A stretch of 64,000 nt of DNA from Symbiodinium natans (lineage: Eukaryota > Sar > Dinophyceae > Suessiales > Symbiodiniaceae), in contig CAJNDS010002229.1 in NCBI GenBank assembly GCA_905221605.1, forward strand, positions 186,001 through 250,000, in the 5' to 3' direction. Positions 11,918 to 25,082 of this stretch are shown here, in pieces. Below the pieces are notes generated by a model that was not told where the DNA came from, ran no database searches, and saw only the letters and a program-made list of their open reading frames with translations. Each line of letters starts with the position of its first letter. Position 1 is the stretch's first letter. Position numbers and translations under genes: made by a program.

Positions 11918-13020
11918 CACGGCCACCGCACGCAATACCTAGCTCCCTGCCCACCGCCGCCTGATGCGCTCACTGCACCCTGTGCCACCCGTAGTAGACT
12001 GAGATCGACCGCTCTGGACTTGGGAAAAAGGTGCGTGGAAAAAAAATTCGCGGATTGCGAGCCAAGTGCAGGTGCCCGCGACACGAGAACGCAGCAATGC
12101 TTTAGCATGAACATGTCCATTTGCACACTCAAAGAAACACGTACATTTGCATACTCGCTCAAAACACAGTAGTTTCGCCCATGCCGCTGCCTATCAATGT
12201 GCCGCGTTCAGACACATGCACATGCACATGTCTGTGCGAACGGGGAAAGATGGGCGCATGCTGTCGCCGCAGCAGAAGGAACAATGTTCGCGAATCAGCA
12301 TGAAGGTGTGCGTGTGCTGAGGAAAATGCATAACAACGTATCGCTGAACAGCGATCCCCCCCCCAAGTTGGAGGACTGTAAACTGCGGAGACCGCATCGG
12401 CAAAGCACACATGGCCAAACCCGCAACTTTTGGTATCTCACATACTCCAACACAGATGCCCACAGTTTAAATCAAATGTGTTGAATAATTGCTTGTCGCC
12501 AATACGCTCACGGGCAATTCTAATTTGTTTTTTTCAAGGCCTCGGCGAAGCGCTTGCGGCCTGGGCCCGAAGGCTGCCAGAACAGCCCCAGCCCCACATC
12601 GGGCGAGCAAGCGCACGAAGCGTGCGGCTTCGGGGCTCCAGCGCGCTGGCCTCGATAGCGACGAGCATGGTCATCGTCGCTACAAAACAAGCGCAAAGAG
12701 CTCGGGTTGCGCCGCCCCCATTTTTTGGGATCCCAAACCGTGTGAGCTGGACATGCAAGCATGCGCCGATGCGCCGACTCGCATGTTGCGGCTCAAAAAA
12801 AGCCAAGGAAACAGGGGATCAAGGCATGATCAGCTGCTGTAGGGCTGCGATGATGGTCGCGCTGCCTTAACACCACAAGTCCTTGCACCGTGTGCAGGCG
12901 CAGGCTGTGCCATACATCATGCATATGCATGTACCTGGAAAGCCTAGTTGCCAATAATTTGTGGCAACTAGTGAAAGTGCCGCTTTTGACGCTTTAAACC
13001 AGCCACTGCAAAGTTGCAGG
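11918..13020. other. no recognisable gene
   Basis: An open plus-strand frame at 12,489-12,842 is overlapped by minus-strand frames of similar length; the composition is coding-like but no domain is recognised. It may be further decayed retroelement sequence. Confidence 0.35.
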
Positions 13021-13036
13021 TTTTACCCATACATTG

Positions 13037-13100
13037 TCTACGCTTTTTTACGCCACTTCACGCTTTTTTACGCCACTTTTACGCCTTTTTACGCCACTTT
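13037..13100. repeat. short tandem repeat ACGCTTTTTTACGCCACTT
   Basis: Three to four imperfect copies of a unit of about 17-20 bp built from TTTTTACGCCACTT, preceded by isolated relatives (GACGCTTTAAACC). Confidence 0.75.
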
Positions 13101-16100
13101 CTGATGGGCAATCACTGTTAACTTGCCAGTGACAGGAATTCTGGCCACTTTTGCGAAATTCCTGCCACTTTCAAAAGTTGCTGCAAAAAAGCAGCAACTA
13201 CGGCGTTCCAGGTAAAGACTCGGCGATTTTCAACCTCTTGCCATACAAGTTGCAATAAATAACGTTGTGATGACGCACATTCATGTGAATAGCAAATTCG
13301 CCCAGGAGTGGGACGCCAACTGGTGGACAAAGTGCGGCCCCACAACGTAGGAGCTCGTTGTGAATGACAGTCGCGCATCAGTTGCAAGCCTCGGGTAGGT
13401 ACACCCTTCACTTGAGGCACATCGTGTTTCCCGACATGACGGGAATGGTATTGCCATACGTCCGCGCTCCAACACTACGACCGCCGATTTTGTGGGCCGT
13501 GAACTGAAATCGCCACGTTGGGCCCAAGCGTTAGCGGCATCTACCGCCTTTCGGAGTTTTCACGGAACCCCATGCGAGCCAGGGCGCACACTCCCGCGCT
13601 TACACCGCATTCTGGCTTGTGGTCTTCAGGCAATCAAGCCTCAACTCGACGTGATGCGGCCGCGAACATACGTGGCACGGGGAGACTGAGCGACAAACGT
13701 GGGTCACGACATGTCTCATCCATGCAGGCCTCTACACTCGAGCAGCTAGATCCGGAAAACATGTGATGAAGATGGGTTTAAATTTTGGAGGCAACAATAT
13801 GATTTTGCCTGCAAGGTGCGAACGCATGGATGGCGCCAGCATGACGTGCATGCCGGGTTGCATGGAATTAACGTTGCGTGGACTTTTCTGCCACGGCCAT
13901 AGGCGGCCTGCCTGCGGGGCGCGGGGGCAGGCGTCAGATGCATCAGGATGCATGTATCACGCATGCGTCTAGGCGGGAGAAGGGCATGTTGGGCAGGCGA
14001 CAAGCGCGTCGCACCCGCTGGCTGCAAGGAGAGCTCGCGAACGTGCTGCGCCGTGACCACGCCGAGGGCATCGAGCCCACCCCAATGCACGACATGCGCG
14101 GGCCAGTTGAAATTTGACCAACGGCCGTTGAGTTTGTGGAGATGCGACTTTGTAGTGCTCAAGCGAGTGCGTCCATCCCTGAATGCACACACACACATGT
14201 GTGTCCTCTGCACATGGAGATTTCTGCGAATGCAAAGATGCGAACCTCTTCCGGCACACAGCAATACTGCACGCCATTTATGGGACACCTTTGGAGTTTC
14301 GAACGGTGAACCATGGTGAGCAGTAATTTCACGTGCTGGGAGATGGCCTCCCCTGTTTCATCTGCCGGGGCACGGGTACGAAACGTCTCGTTTGGGCCTG
14401 CAGCTTCGTCCCAGGATCCCTTCAAGGCTTAAGCAGATGGTAGCCACAGCTTGGGTGAAGTTTTCCTCACCTCGAAGTGGTGTCGCCCAAAATGTGCACA
14501 AGCACTCGTGGAGTTATAGGTTGCAACGCTTGGCCTGGAAAAACGTCAGGGATGTAGTTTTTGGCACTGCGACAGTCAAGTCTCTCGGCTTGACCCACAG
14601 CCCAGACCTGCCAGACCCTACCAACTTCTTCCGCCGGCCAATCCGGGCTAAAACGGTCGATGCGCAGCGTTTGCCAAACCTTCTGTTGCCACCACGCTTA
14701 TTGTTATAATAAACCATGGACTGGAAATCGCTGAAGCAGAGTTCTGGGCGAGGCCGGCGGGGCAAAAAATTTTTCTAGCACCACGTGGCTTTTCATACCA
14801 CGTCAGCGGTCCATGCGCGCTCGATGACGCCGCACAGCGAACGGACATGGAGCCGCACATGCTCTCGACAACCGGAGTTGCTACAAGTGCTCCGGAAGAG
14901 CAGCGACATCAACGATGCCTCAGAGGTCACCCTCAGCACTGGCCGTGGTGAAATGCATCCTCTCGCTGACCCATCGAAAGGTTCAGGACACTTCAGCGGG
15001 AGCGCCGGTCGCATCGCTTGCACATGCCTACGCGAGCGCCATGCCTCCAGGCCGCTGGCATTCCCATGCGGGAACCAAAAACACGAAAATCCGTTTCTCG
15101 ATTCAGGGCTTAGGGAGGAAGCGGAGAGAAAGATCGTTTGGAGCATGGCGCGCGACTTCCCGCTTCCGCAGCAAGTCGTGAGGCGACCTAACGTCAACGT
15201 CGACCACGCGATGCTGGTGATGGGTTGCTCATCCCAAAGGATGCCATCAAAGAGCACTGGTCGGATCAGCTTCCACCATTGGTTCAAGTCACGAGGTCTT
15301 ACAGGTTTCCCGCGGGTCCTTCGACCGAAGCACGTCGGCCCACTCCATCGTGTACGCGTTCGGCTTTGCAGATCTCCACGTCGCGTGTTTTGCAGGGAAA
15401 AGGAGGAACGACGATCGAAGCTGCTGGACATGCACCGACATGCACCTCGGCTGTTCTGCGCAGCGGCCGGCGGTCGTGTTCTTTTTGGCATAAGCCTTCA
15501 CTTCGTCGGGCGTTCACGATGGGTCTGCGACTCCGACGTTTCGGCCGTCAGCCACACAACATCGTTTCTTGCAGCTTGCAGTTCGGGCGTACCAGCCACT
15601 TTGCTTCACGCAGCTGAGCTCCGATCGTAAATAACTTGCGTAGCCGCCGGCGATGCTCGAACTATAGGAATCGTGACGATCGGACCGCGATTCGCATGCC
15701 AACGCACATGCTCAAGACATTAAGGAACTCACGGAGAGGGTATGGTCCAGCACGAGTCCTTGGTATCAAATGCATCCAAGCATCCATTCTCCTTCCGCAA
15801 ACTGCGTCGTACCAATAAAGCGCACCGTCCCTGAGACATTCTCAATGTCCTTGGTCCTGCCAAGAAAACAGCAATCATCGCAAGGCATCGTGCCACCCTG
15901 CAGCGGTGCAGGGCAAGGGATCAATCCTGTTCTACATTTTCATTGACAACCGGGGCCTAGGATGCTCAACACGCTCATGCTGACCTCCCGATGCTCATGC
16001 AACGTCTCCACCCTGTACATGCGATGATTGTGGCGTCAGGGCTTATGTCATCAGAAGCAAGTGTGGAATGAAGGTCGCTTCCTCTTCGCGCCGTTCTCAT

Positions 16101-16400
16101 ACCTTTGCACTGGCTCCGAACCTCGTAGAGTTCACGTGGCTTTTGCCTACGTGCAGCTTCTTCGTGGATGCTCTCGTCAAGTCGGCAAGCCGAAGGCAAA
16201 CCTCCGCTTCTATGCCCCTCTATAGAAGCACTGTCAGCATGCTCCGAGGAACCGAACAACTAGGCAGTTCAACTCCAAATATTGATATTGCGTGGTCTGG
16301 TCTCGACAGGTGTGCAATTGATCACAGACTGCATACTCGGCATCGTGAGTAGCTGGATCTTACTTGCGTGCCCTCCTGAACTCTATGTGCATTGATAGAG
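13101..16400. other. no recognisable gene
   Basis: Half-GC sequence with long overlapping open frames on both strands (for example 14,785-15,630 plus and 14,793-15,491 minus). No domain is recognised on either strand, so I cannot choose between coding, decayed retroelement and chance. Telomere-like motifs are virtually absent here and appear abruptly after about 16,440. Confidence 0.4.
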
Positions 16401-16626
16401 ACTCCAAACAAAGGGCCCAGGATTTACCTTCAGCCTCGTGCACGGTAGCTATAACCCTACAAACCCACAAACCCTTGTTAACCCTCTAACCAGAAATTGG
16501 CTCAGACCTTATCTGGGGTACGTTAACAACACTGCGCACGTAGCAGCCCAGTAACCTTGATAAGCCTCCCCTCCCCCCCCCCTGCCTGACGAACACGCGC
16601 GAACCGTCCTTGAAGTCTGCAGGCAC

Positions 16627-19600
16627 CTCTCGTGGACAGGGCTACCGTTGCAAAGTGGGACAAGAACCTTCGGGAGGGACAGGGTGGTTGAGCCAGGTGT
16701 AATTAAGGTTAAGGTTTAGGGTTTCAAGGTTCGCTGTCGCTGGAAATCAAGACAACTAAAAAAACTGTTCATTCAGACTCATTGTTGGTTCCCCGCACGG
16801 CATTCGCAAAACCTGCCGTTGAAGCAGCGGCCATCCTGAATCCCGAATCTCTCAGCCCTCTAAGCCTAAACCCTAAACCCTAAACCCTAAACCCTAAACC
16901 CTGAACCCCAAACCCTAAACCCCCATGACCTTGTTGGGCACGGTGCTCTGGCGCTTGGCAGATTCGGCGCTCGGATCCTGGGTTGTGGCTATAGGGGGTT
17001 TTGGGTTTAGGGTTCTGGGGTTCTAGTTTATGGTTTATCGGGCTGGCTTCGGGCTTAGGGTTTAGGATTTAGGCTTTAGGGCTTATAGGGTTGGCTTAAC
17101 TCGGGGTCCGTAAGGTTTTGGGGTTTCGGTCGCTCAGGGCTTTAAGCTCGCACTCAGAGCACTTCCGGAACGCTGAGCCCCTGGGTATCCGCAAAGAATG
17201 ACCTCTTCAAAAGTTGCCATGCGCAGGAAAACTGTTCAGCCCTCCCCAAACTTGAAACATGACCCGGATCTCCAGAATCAGGCACCTGTGGAAACAGTTA
17301 ACCCTGCTTTGGAGTGGACCCTCGGAAAAATGTACTTACTTTTGAGTGTTAAGTAGCTACAGTAGGAACCCAGAACCAAAAAAGCACTAAAATATAGTAC
17401 TTTTATAATGCCGGCAACAACTATTCCAACCGGTACCCAACATACTTAGGGCAAGGGGGTGGGGGGGGGTGGGGTTTAAGAGTTTGGGCGTCTAAGGTTG
17501 AGGGCTTCTCTGTAGGCTCAGAAATTCGATTGGTAGGTTCATGGCCCGAAGGTGATGTCTTCAAGAAGGGCAGTCAGCAAGCATTGTAGACTCGTGAGAG
17601 CCTTCGTTTTGTTAAGTTTGAAGTGTGGGATTTCGGGATGTTTCGGGCATGGGGTTGCAGCGTCCGTTCATCCACACTATCGTTGCTGTCTCGTCAATGC
17701 AGAACTGGTGGCTGCTGGATGCATTCATACATAGTCCTGAGTCCAAAAACTGAACTCCCGTAAAACCCAAACCCTGCAAACCCTATAAGCCGCATAAGCC
17801 AACCAAAAAGACCTTCAAAAGAAACACCCGAAAACTGGCCGAAAAATGCAAATCGCCCATGGCGGCGCGATGGCGAAAAGAGGCTGCCCACCCAAAAACT
17901 CTAAACCCCCCAAACGCCCTTAATGCCCCCAAGACCCTAGACCAAACCCTAAAACAAGATCCTAAACCCTAAGCCCCAAACCCCCGAAACCCCCCAACTC
18001 CGAGGCTGGGCCCCCGGGCGCTGCTGGGGCCGGGCGCGTCCGGGAGCGGCTCAGCCTTCCCCAGGCGCACGAAGAGCCCGTGCCTCGGCTCCGGTTTCGG
18101 GTTTCGGTTGCGGGTTTAGGGTTTAGGGTTTAGGGTTTAGGGTTTAGGGTTTTGGGTTTAGGGTTTAGGGTTTAGGGCTTAGGGTTTGGGAAAGGTCGGG
18201 CTTGGAGTTGATAGTGTTTGGGGTTTGGGGTTTGCAGGGGTTGGGGGGTCTGGGGTGTATGGGGTTTAGGGCCAAAAAAAGGAAACTGTGAGGTAACCTC
18301 AAAAGGTTGGAATCTAGTACAGAGGTGTGTTGTAATTTTGGGGGGTGCAGGAGGGACTTTGGGGGTTTTGTAAGGTGCACAGGTTTCTTCTGCGTGTTCT
18401 TTGTTGGAAGTCCTTTGGTCATCACTGTTTCCTCGGGTTCGATTGAACGCGCTCTCGAATTCTACATGCAGATTTCAGGGAAGGAGGGATCTCACAAAGA
18501 ACCGCGGCAAGTGACATGAAGCAAGCAACCGGGTGCATAGGCGTACAGAGTCCTAAGCCCCAGACGCCTCATCCTAAACGGCAATCATATCATTTTACCG
18601 ACGGGCCTGTGGGGCTTAAGGGTGAATAGGCGCTTAAACCCTTACAAACCGCAGCTCCTTGTTGCGTCCTGGCCAGTTTTACGAGGGCTCCAAGTCAGAA
18701 AAGGGCCAAGGCAGGTGCTTTGACGATGGCAAAGGGTCTAAAGCCCAATGACCTTGCAGCCAGCCAAAACCTCAACCCTAAACTTGTGGGGTACCCTAAA
18801 TAGTAGGGGCCGCCTTATCACCCGAATTTAGAGAAATTATGAGTATATAGGTTTTGGGGTGGTTTAGGGTGTAGGGCATACTCCACACATGTCATCATCC
18901 TGTTGAGTGGCTGGGGCTTGGCCGTGAAGTAGCTGACTTCCTGAACCTCAGGAGGCTGTAGGGTTGAATTTAGGGTTTAGGGTTTAGGGGTTAGGGTTTA
19001 GCCCGTAAACGAGGAGCAGCTCCTGACCAGCCACCACTAAGAGGGATTGAAGCGTAAATCTCTCTGCCTCCCTGCCTGGCCTCCATATTCTTGGTTGTTA
19101 GGCAGGTCTGTCACCATACGTAGTCCCCAAACCCCCAAAACCCTCAACCCTGATTTGCCTCTGTCTCCAGGAAATGCGAGGCTTCTTCTGCTTCCCTATT
19201 TCCTTTGGAAAACAAAACAATCTAGACCCAGGAATAACCTAGACATAAAAAGGGTGCGCTTTTTGTTGTAAAGGGGCTTACAAGGGAAACTAAGCCCTCA
19301 AAAAAAGGGAATAAGGGCCTACTCCGGGTCCTAGCAATCTCCACCTCCAGTTGAACAGTTGGGTCCGCGCTCACGGGTACCTTTTGGGACCCCTGGAGTG
19401 GAAGTGGCCGAAGTCATCGCGGGAAACGAAAGAAGGGACCCCCATCTCAGTGAACATTTTAAGAAGAAAAACCCAGAAGGTACCCGTCTACAGAAGCCCT
19501 TAAAGCCTGAACTCTAAATCCCAAAAAGAGCCCTTGTGAAGGCGTACTTGGGTTGCGGGATTCGGGCTTGGCCCACATCAGATACTAAGGTTGAGGCCAC

Positions 19601-20445
19601 AATCAGCAAGTTTGTGTCAGGGGTTCAGGGCTTTCAGGTAAGCCCCCAAACCCCAAACCCGCCTCAGCCTAATAGGCTTCCTTAGGGATCTCATGGAATG
19701 GGATCCGCGCAACCCCGCAACTACCCTTAATTAGGGTCTCGAGGCCCTAAGGCTTGCTACCCCGTGCCCAAAAGGCCCCAAGTGAATGACTTCTTTTGAC
19801 CTTTTCCGTTGACCTTTCTGTGAATTCCCATGATCCCATGAGGCACTGCATGCCAAGGATCGGTGCCGTCGTTTTTGCCCTTGGGCTCATCCAGCTCGAT
19901 GCCTATCCAGATGCCATCGGCAAACTTCGTGGGGCCCACGAAACGCACGACGCCTGCCAAAGGTCGAGGGGGAGGAGGAGGGGGAGGAGGAGACGGAGGA
20001 GTAGACGGAGGAGGAGGCGGAGGAGGAGGAGGTAAGTTTCGGGTTTCGTGTGTACTCCTCTGCTCTCAGATCAGAGCTGATTTTCCTGGGCAATCCTTCA
20101 GATGTGCTAGTTAAAGCTAGCCCTGAAGCAGAACCCATCTAGCTATGAAGCCCAAAGCCTCTAAACCCGAGGCCTTCTAAAACCTGAAGCCCCTGAACTT
20201 CATGAGCACTCAGCCACACGCACTAACCCCTCCCCCCCAAACCAACAAAAACCCAAACTGCCATCACAAACCCCATCGCAAACTCCTTTTGTCTGAGTAA
20301 TAAGTAAGGCCTCATTGAACATTAAGGGGGCCTTTGCCAAGGTTGCCATCAAAACCCAAAACCTAAACCCTGAACCCAAAAAGCCCTGAACCTTACGCCC
20401 TCTAAAAGCCCTGAATCCTAAGTCCCAAGCCCCAATACCCCAACC

Positions 20446-20476
<31 letters not shown>

Positions 20477-20995
20477 AAAAAAAAAACAAACTAACGCCCA
20501 AACCCGTAAAGCCCTGATCCCGACACCGTAAACGACAAACACCGGCCTGGAACTGGGTCGGCACCCTCGTTCGGCCGCGCCCAGACGCGCTTACCTTGGC
20601 GCCCATGGACTTTGATGGGGTTGAGGGCTTTTGGGGCTTAGGATTGGTTGGGGTTTCGGAGGTTTAGGGGTTTTGGGGCTTAGGAGGTTTGGGGGTTTTA
20701 GGGCCTTAGGGTGGTTTGGGGCTTCGAATGTGGGTGTAACGGCCTTAAAAGGTTTCGGACGGAATAAGTGTAACCAGCATTTTCCCACCTCCCCCCCCCC
20801 CCCTCACAATGGATCTCAGGCCCCATCTGCATCCTGTCTGGCCGATGGGCAGGTGAAGCCATCAGGGGAACCCTAAACACTAAATCCTCACGGGTGACGC
20901 GCATGAGGACTGCTTCCGGCATTCCCGCGACCCAGCCCTCTTCTTCCGAACTGTCTTGATCACAACGCTCATCTTCACTTTCGGCGGGAGGAGCC
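16627..20995 (-). CDS. CAP-Gly domain protein, partial, seven exons
   Basis: Probable microtubule or end-binding protein. Exons in coding order: 20995-20892, 20627-20595, 19953-19862, 18946-18912, 18083-17999, 16977-16930, 16667-16627; every junction is phase-compatible. The first exon is acidic ([16 protein letters not shown]). Exons 2-5 rebuild a CAP-Gly domain across the joins: [55 protein letters not shown]. The family signature GKNDG and the closing GLFV are present. Donors in order: GT (CGTGAGG), GT (GGTAAG), GA, GC, GT, GT, and GT after the last listed exon. The third exon has a CTC-rich tract before TTGGCAG; the next four acceptors follow CCCTAAA-type tracts. Both ends of the gene are unresolved; a start codon was not identified. 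Confidence 0.75.
16862..16922. repeat. CCCTAAA telomere-like array
   Basis: About eight heptamers, mostly perfect CCCTAAA with CCCTGAA and CCCCAAA variants. It lies 7 bp from the 3' edge of a CAP-Gly gene exon (16977-16930), i.e. at the start of the following intron on the coding strand. Confidence 0.95.
18113..18190. repeat. TTTAGGG telomere-like array
   Basis: About ten heptamers plus variants. On the coding (minus) strand this reads CCCTAAA and lies about 30 bp upstream of the acceptor CCGAG/G of the CAP-Gly exon beginning at 18083. Confidence 0.95.
20443..20486. repeat. poly-C/poly-A run
   Basis: A run of about 24 C followed by about 20 A, within an intron of the CAP-Gly gene. Simple-sequence expansion; exact length should be treated as uncertain in an assembly. 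Confidence 0.9.
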
Positions 20996-21040
20996 CTGAA
21001 CCCTATAACACCCTTTGAAACGCTCTCAACCCTCTAAAGC

Positions 21041-21345
21041 CTAAACCCTCAAGGCCTGCGGCTTCCCTGAACTCCAGGGCAGGATGCGATGCGGGCGAAA
21101 TGATTCGAATCCAAATCGCCCTGACCAGGGCTCGAAACCCTGTGAGTACCTGTCCCCAAAAGTGGCTTCTGAAGGTCTCAGGGCGTGGTTTTCGGATTTA
21201 GGGTTTACGGGGTTTACAGGCTTTATAGGGTTAGCAGGGTTTTGGGTTTTGGGTTTATAGGTCACAGACTCGGCTGCTGACAACACCCCTCCGCATTTGC
21301 CAGGCTGCCGATGGTTGCCTCCGCAAGCTTCTCCTCGACACGCAG
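21041..21345 (-). other. possible further exons upstream of the CAP-Gly gene
   Basis: Two coding-like islands on the minus strand: about 21,131-21,045 after acceptor CTCACAG, and about 21,335-21,262 after acceptor TGTCGAG (reads EKLAEATIGSLANAEG). Both are flanked by telomere-like repeats in the pattern seen for confirmed exons. Frames and boundaries are ambiguous, so they are not joined to the CAP-Gly model. Confidence 0.3.
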
Positions 21346-21599
21346 AGCACAAGAGGATTGAGAGACTGGAAATGGAGCTTAAAAGGCTTAGAGGTTTAGG
21401 GTTTTGGGCTTTGAAGGGTTTTGAGTGTTGTAGGGTTTAGGGTTTTGGGCTACTCGACTAGCCTGGAAATCAAAGGGTAAGGGTGCCCCTTTTGGTTTAC
21501 ACGGGCTTAAAAAAAGAACCTAAACCCCAAAGTAAGGGACAATTCCCCTGAAGTCTACCCTAGAGCTACACTGAGATCCCTCCTCCTAGAAGCCGACTG

Positions 21600-22015
21600 A
21601 ATCCTCAACCCTTACCCCGAATAGCCCTAAACCCTAAACCCTAAACCCTAAATCCTAAACCCTAAACCCTAAACCCCTGAAGGCGGGCGTCCGGCGCTTT
21701 TAGCACCGAGGCTTTCTTTGCGACAGAGGCCCTGGTCCTTGGAGCGGCAAAAGCAGGACACTTAGGATACTCAGGGTTTCGGGGTCGTTTGGAGTTCAAC
21801 TCTGAAACCCTGGAACCCTACAACCCTAGCCTTCAGTTAACCCTATGGCCCGAAACCTTATACCTATAACCCTGTAACCATAGGGTCCCAAGCTGCAAAA
21901 AAACCGTAAACCCTAAACCCTAAACCCCAAACCCCAAACCCTAAACCCTAAACCCCACACCTTAAACCCTAAACACTCCCTAAACCCTAAACCCTAAAAC
22001 CCTGAACCCTATATG
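21600..22015. repeat. CCCTAAA telomere-like arrays
   Basis: Two blocks (21,622-21,675 and 21,905-22,010) of CCCTAAA with CCCCAAA and CCTAAAC variants, separated by a GC-rich island of about 100 bp for which I could not fix a reading frame. Confidence 0.9.
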
Positions 22016-22117
22016 CCCCAGCCCCCCAAACCCGTTCTTGCATCCCCGGCAGCTTCGGTGCAGGCCGGCGGGAAGCCCTCATCTGAACCTGGGGGCTGCG
22101 CGAGATGGGCCCGAAGC

Positions 22118-22287
22118 CAGGGTTTAGGGTTTAGGGTAAGTTTAGGGTTTAGGGTTTAGGGTTTAGGGTTTAGGGTTCGGGTTTAGGGTTTAGGGTTTAG
22201 GGTTTAGGGTTCAGGGTTTAGGGTTTAGGGTTTAGGGTTTAGGGTGTAGGGTTTAGGGTTTAGGGTTTAGGGTTTAGGGTTTAGGTC
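22118..22287. repeat. TTTAGGG array, about 22 copies
   Basis: One of the longest uninterrupted arrays in the window, mostly perfect TTTAGGG with a few TTCAGGG, TTCGGG and TGTAGGG variants. It is internal, so not a chromosome end. Confidence 0.95.
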
Positions 22288-25027
22288 TGTAACCCTAAAA
22301 ACCCAATGGATTCGAACTCTCTGACCTTAAGGTTCCATTCAGAGCTGTTCGGTGCCCCGAGAACCCAGCATCCCTTGGGGGGCACCCCTTCACCCCCCAA
22401 AGCCGCGAACCCCATGAGTAGCTGCAAGCTGGCAAGAAACAGGGATGAGGTTGCCCCACTGGTGGGAATAGGCATCTCGTAGTTGTTTAGGAGCAGGGGT
22501 TCAGGGGTTCAGGGGTTCAGGGGTTCAGGGGTTTAGGGTTTAGGGGATTAGGGGTTTTTCTGACCCCCAGACTGCCGGTTCGAAACTCAAACGGAAACCC
22601 TGACAAAGTAGTCCTTAGCATCGTACTGGTCGGTATACTTCGTAACCTCTGTTATCAAGAATCAAGAAGAGGGTTGCACGCACCACCCCCCCCCCCCCCC
22701 CCCCGCCCCTCTCGTTGCAGTTGGGCCGCCGCAGACCAAGTCGCCAGTGAACCATGCCCATTGCCATGCTCAAGGTGCTGGCTGCAGGTAGACCAAGATT
22801 GGGGGGCTCACGTTTTTTGGGTTCAAAGTGGTTATTTCTGGGGTTTGCCATCATGGGAAGTTGGGTGGGAGGGGGTTTAGGGCTTCCAGGGCTCGTACCA
22901 GTTGGGCTTAAAGGGCTTTAGGGTTTAGGGCTTGGGGTTTAGGGGAAACCTTGGTGCATCTTTTTGCACTTGAACAGGTGTCAGACGATTGCAAGCTACC
23001 GAAAGCCCAATGCAGTGCTCCGCAAGATAGAAATGCCCCCTGAACCACGACGATAGGCGAGACCGCCCGGAAGACCTACAACTCAATTCTTAGCCTTTTG
23101 GCCCCCAAACTGACCCTAATGCACACGACAACACAAAACTGAAGATCTTACGAAAACCCAACCCCCCAATCCCCCCCCCCGGACCCAAATACATCCCAAG
23201 TGCCAGCGGCGTCTTGTGGAACGAAGGCTCGGAGGAGTTTGGTGAGACACAAGCTGGAAACTGCCAGGAAACTGCGAGAGGCTTGGCCTGCGCAGGAACA
23301 CCCTGGTCCGGGGGGCGTTGGGGGTGAGGGGTGAGTCTCTCGGAATGCAGGAGGCGGGGAAGCGCCCTTTTTTTAATTGTGTTTTCTTGGGGGCTTAGTA
23401 TTAGGGAATATTATTTCTCAGTAAGGCCCTAAGGCGGTGTAGGGTTTGTGGATCGTCTTTCTTTAGGTTTTTAGTACTCATTTATGGCTTTCTTTTTGGT
23501 GGGGGGGGGGGGGCGGTTTTTGATCGCCCAGGTTTCGGTGAAACATCGCTGAGAAGCGTTGCGTCAGAGGTCTCCTCGTCGAGTGTCCCCAGAGCAGGAA
23601 GCTCGTTATAACAAGAGCAAAACCACCGGGGGGTCCTACCAGCTAGAGTTCAGACGGAGTGAAAACCCTGTGATCCGAAGCCCAGAAAGTAAAATAAGTA
23701 CTACATTGTCTCATTAGACATGACCAAGACATCTACTACAATTACTGCCCAATTTACCAATCCCAAACATGCCCTGCGCTAAACCTTGCGCGATGTGCTA
23801 CTCGTCTGACAGGGAGGCGCCAAGAACCGTCGGGGGCTCCTTTAGCCCTAACCCCTAACCCCTAACCCCTAACCCCTAAACCCTAAACCCTAAACCCCAA
23901 AACCCTAAACCCTATACACCAAGCCTGATCAACCTTAAACCCTAAACCCTTTGGGACGCACTCAGTGCCAGTAGTACCTACTCAGTGCCATTAGTACCTT
24001 TAGCAAGAACAGGCTGGCATCCCGAGCCGAAGTCCTTAGAATTCTCTTCACGGAACCTTACCTAGAACCCTCCATCCCCCCACTACCCCCAATACCCCTT
24101 AGGGTTTAGGATTTGTGTGTATGATCCCAGATATGTCAAAGCCTATAAAGGCTTAGGGTTGAGGGGGGGCTTAGAGGTATTGCAGGATGAAAACAACCCC
24201 ACCCTGGGGTGACATCACGCGGGATCATAGCGGCCAACTCGCCAAGGAGGGCGCCTTAGCTGCATGAGGTGCCGAACGCGAGACCGTCTCAAAGACCACG
24301 GTGCCACGGGAGCGTTGGCGGTTTGAGGGTGGGATTGTAGGGTTGTAGGGTTTGGGGCTCTGGGGTTGAGGATGTATATGGGGCATCTTGCAGCAAACCC
24401 CCACAGGCTGCTTGGGTTTGCACATTCGACACGACACCCTGTAAATCCCAAACCCTTGCTGGGCAGCGGACGCTGTGGCACGAGCCGAGCGGCGTTGGCT
24501 GCGGCCTCGCGGCTTAGAGCTTTCTAGGCTTATCGGGCATATACGGTTTATATAGATTACAGGTTTCAGGGCCGTTGTTTTTGCGGGAAACGTTTTAGCT
24601 TGAGAGGTGGTGCAGCCAGTGAGGTATTAGGGAGGTTGTGTTGCGGAGTTGATGGACATGCTTCGCAGGAGCTGCAGAAAGAGCCCTTCAGGAACATAGA
24701 CCCCTGCTTTACCTACCCATGAACCTCCCTACACCCTAAACCCTAAACCCGAAACCCTGAACCCTAAACCCTAAACCCCAAGCTCTAAGCCTCTCTTTCT
24801 GGCATGCAGAGCGCCAGAAGCCTAAAGGACGGGCCGCGAGGGCAGTTTCGCTTCTAGGGTCTGGGACCCAGATCACTCGGGTTTAGGGTTTAGGGTTGAG
24901 GGTTTAGGGCACTCCACAGTGAGCGACCTCTAGCCCTTAAGAGCAGGGCCTTTTCAAGGGGGGGCAGGACCAAAACCTTCCAAAGCCGGCAATCCCTTTA
25001 GCCAACCGAAAGCAGCCAAGAGATGAA

Positions 25028-25082
25028 TAGGGTTTAGGGTTTAGGGTTTAGGGTTTAGGGTTTAGGGTTTAGGGTTTAGGGT
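25028..25082. repeat. TTTAGGG array
   Basis: About eight perfect heptamers; a further array of five lies at 25,223-25,262. Both lie downstream (coding sense) of the exon group at 25.4-26.6 kb. Confidence 0.95.

Noticed and set aside
21112-21140. tRNA T-arm-like sequence (CAGGG, 7-base loop, CCCTG)
   Set aside because: The 5-bp stem and 7-base loop are good, but there is no matching acceptor stem, D-arm or anticodon arm at the right distances on either strand.
22305-22330. TTCGAATCC box-B-like motif on the minus strand
   Set aside because: The flanking bases do not form a T-stem and no other tRNA arm is present.
24255-24330. RRM RNP1-like peptide SRGTVVFET on the minus strand
   Set aside because: No AG acceptor exists in the sequence immediately upstream in this frame, and no second RRM motif was found; kept as a curiosity only.
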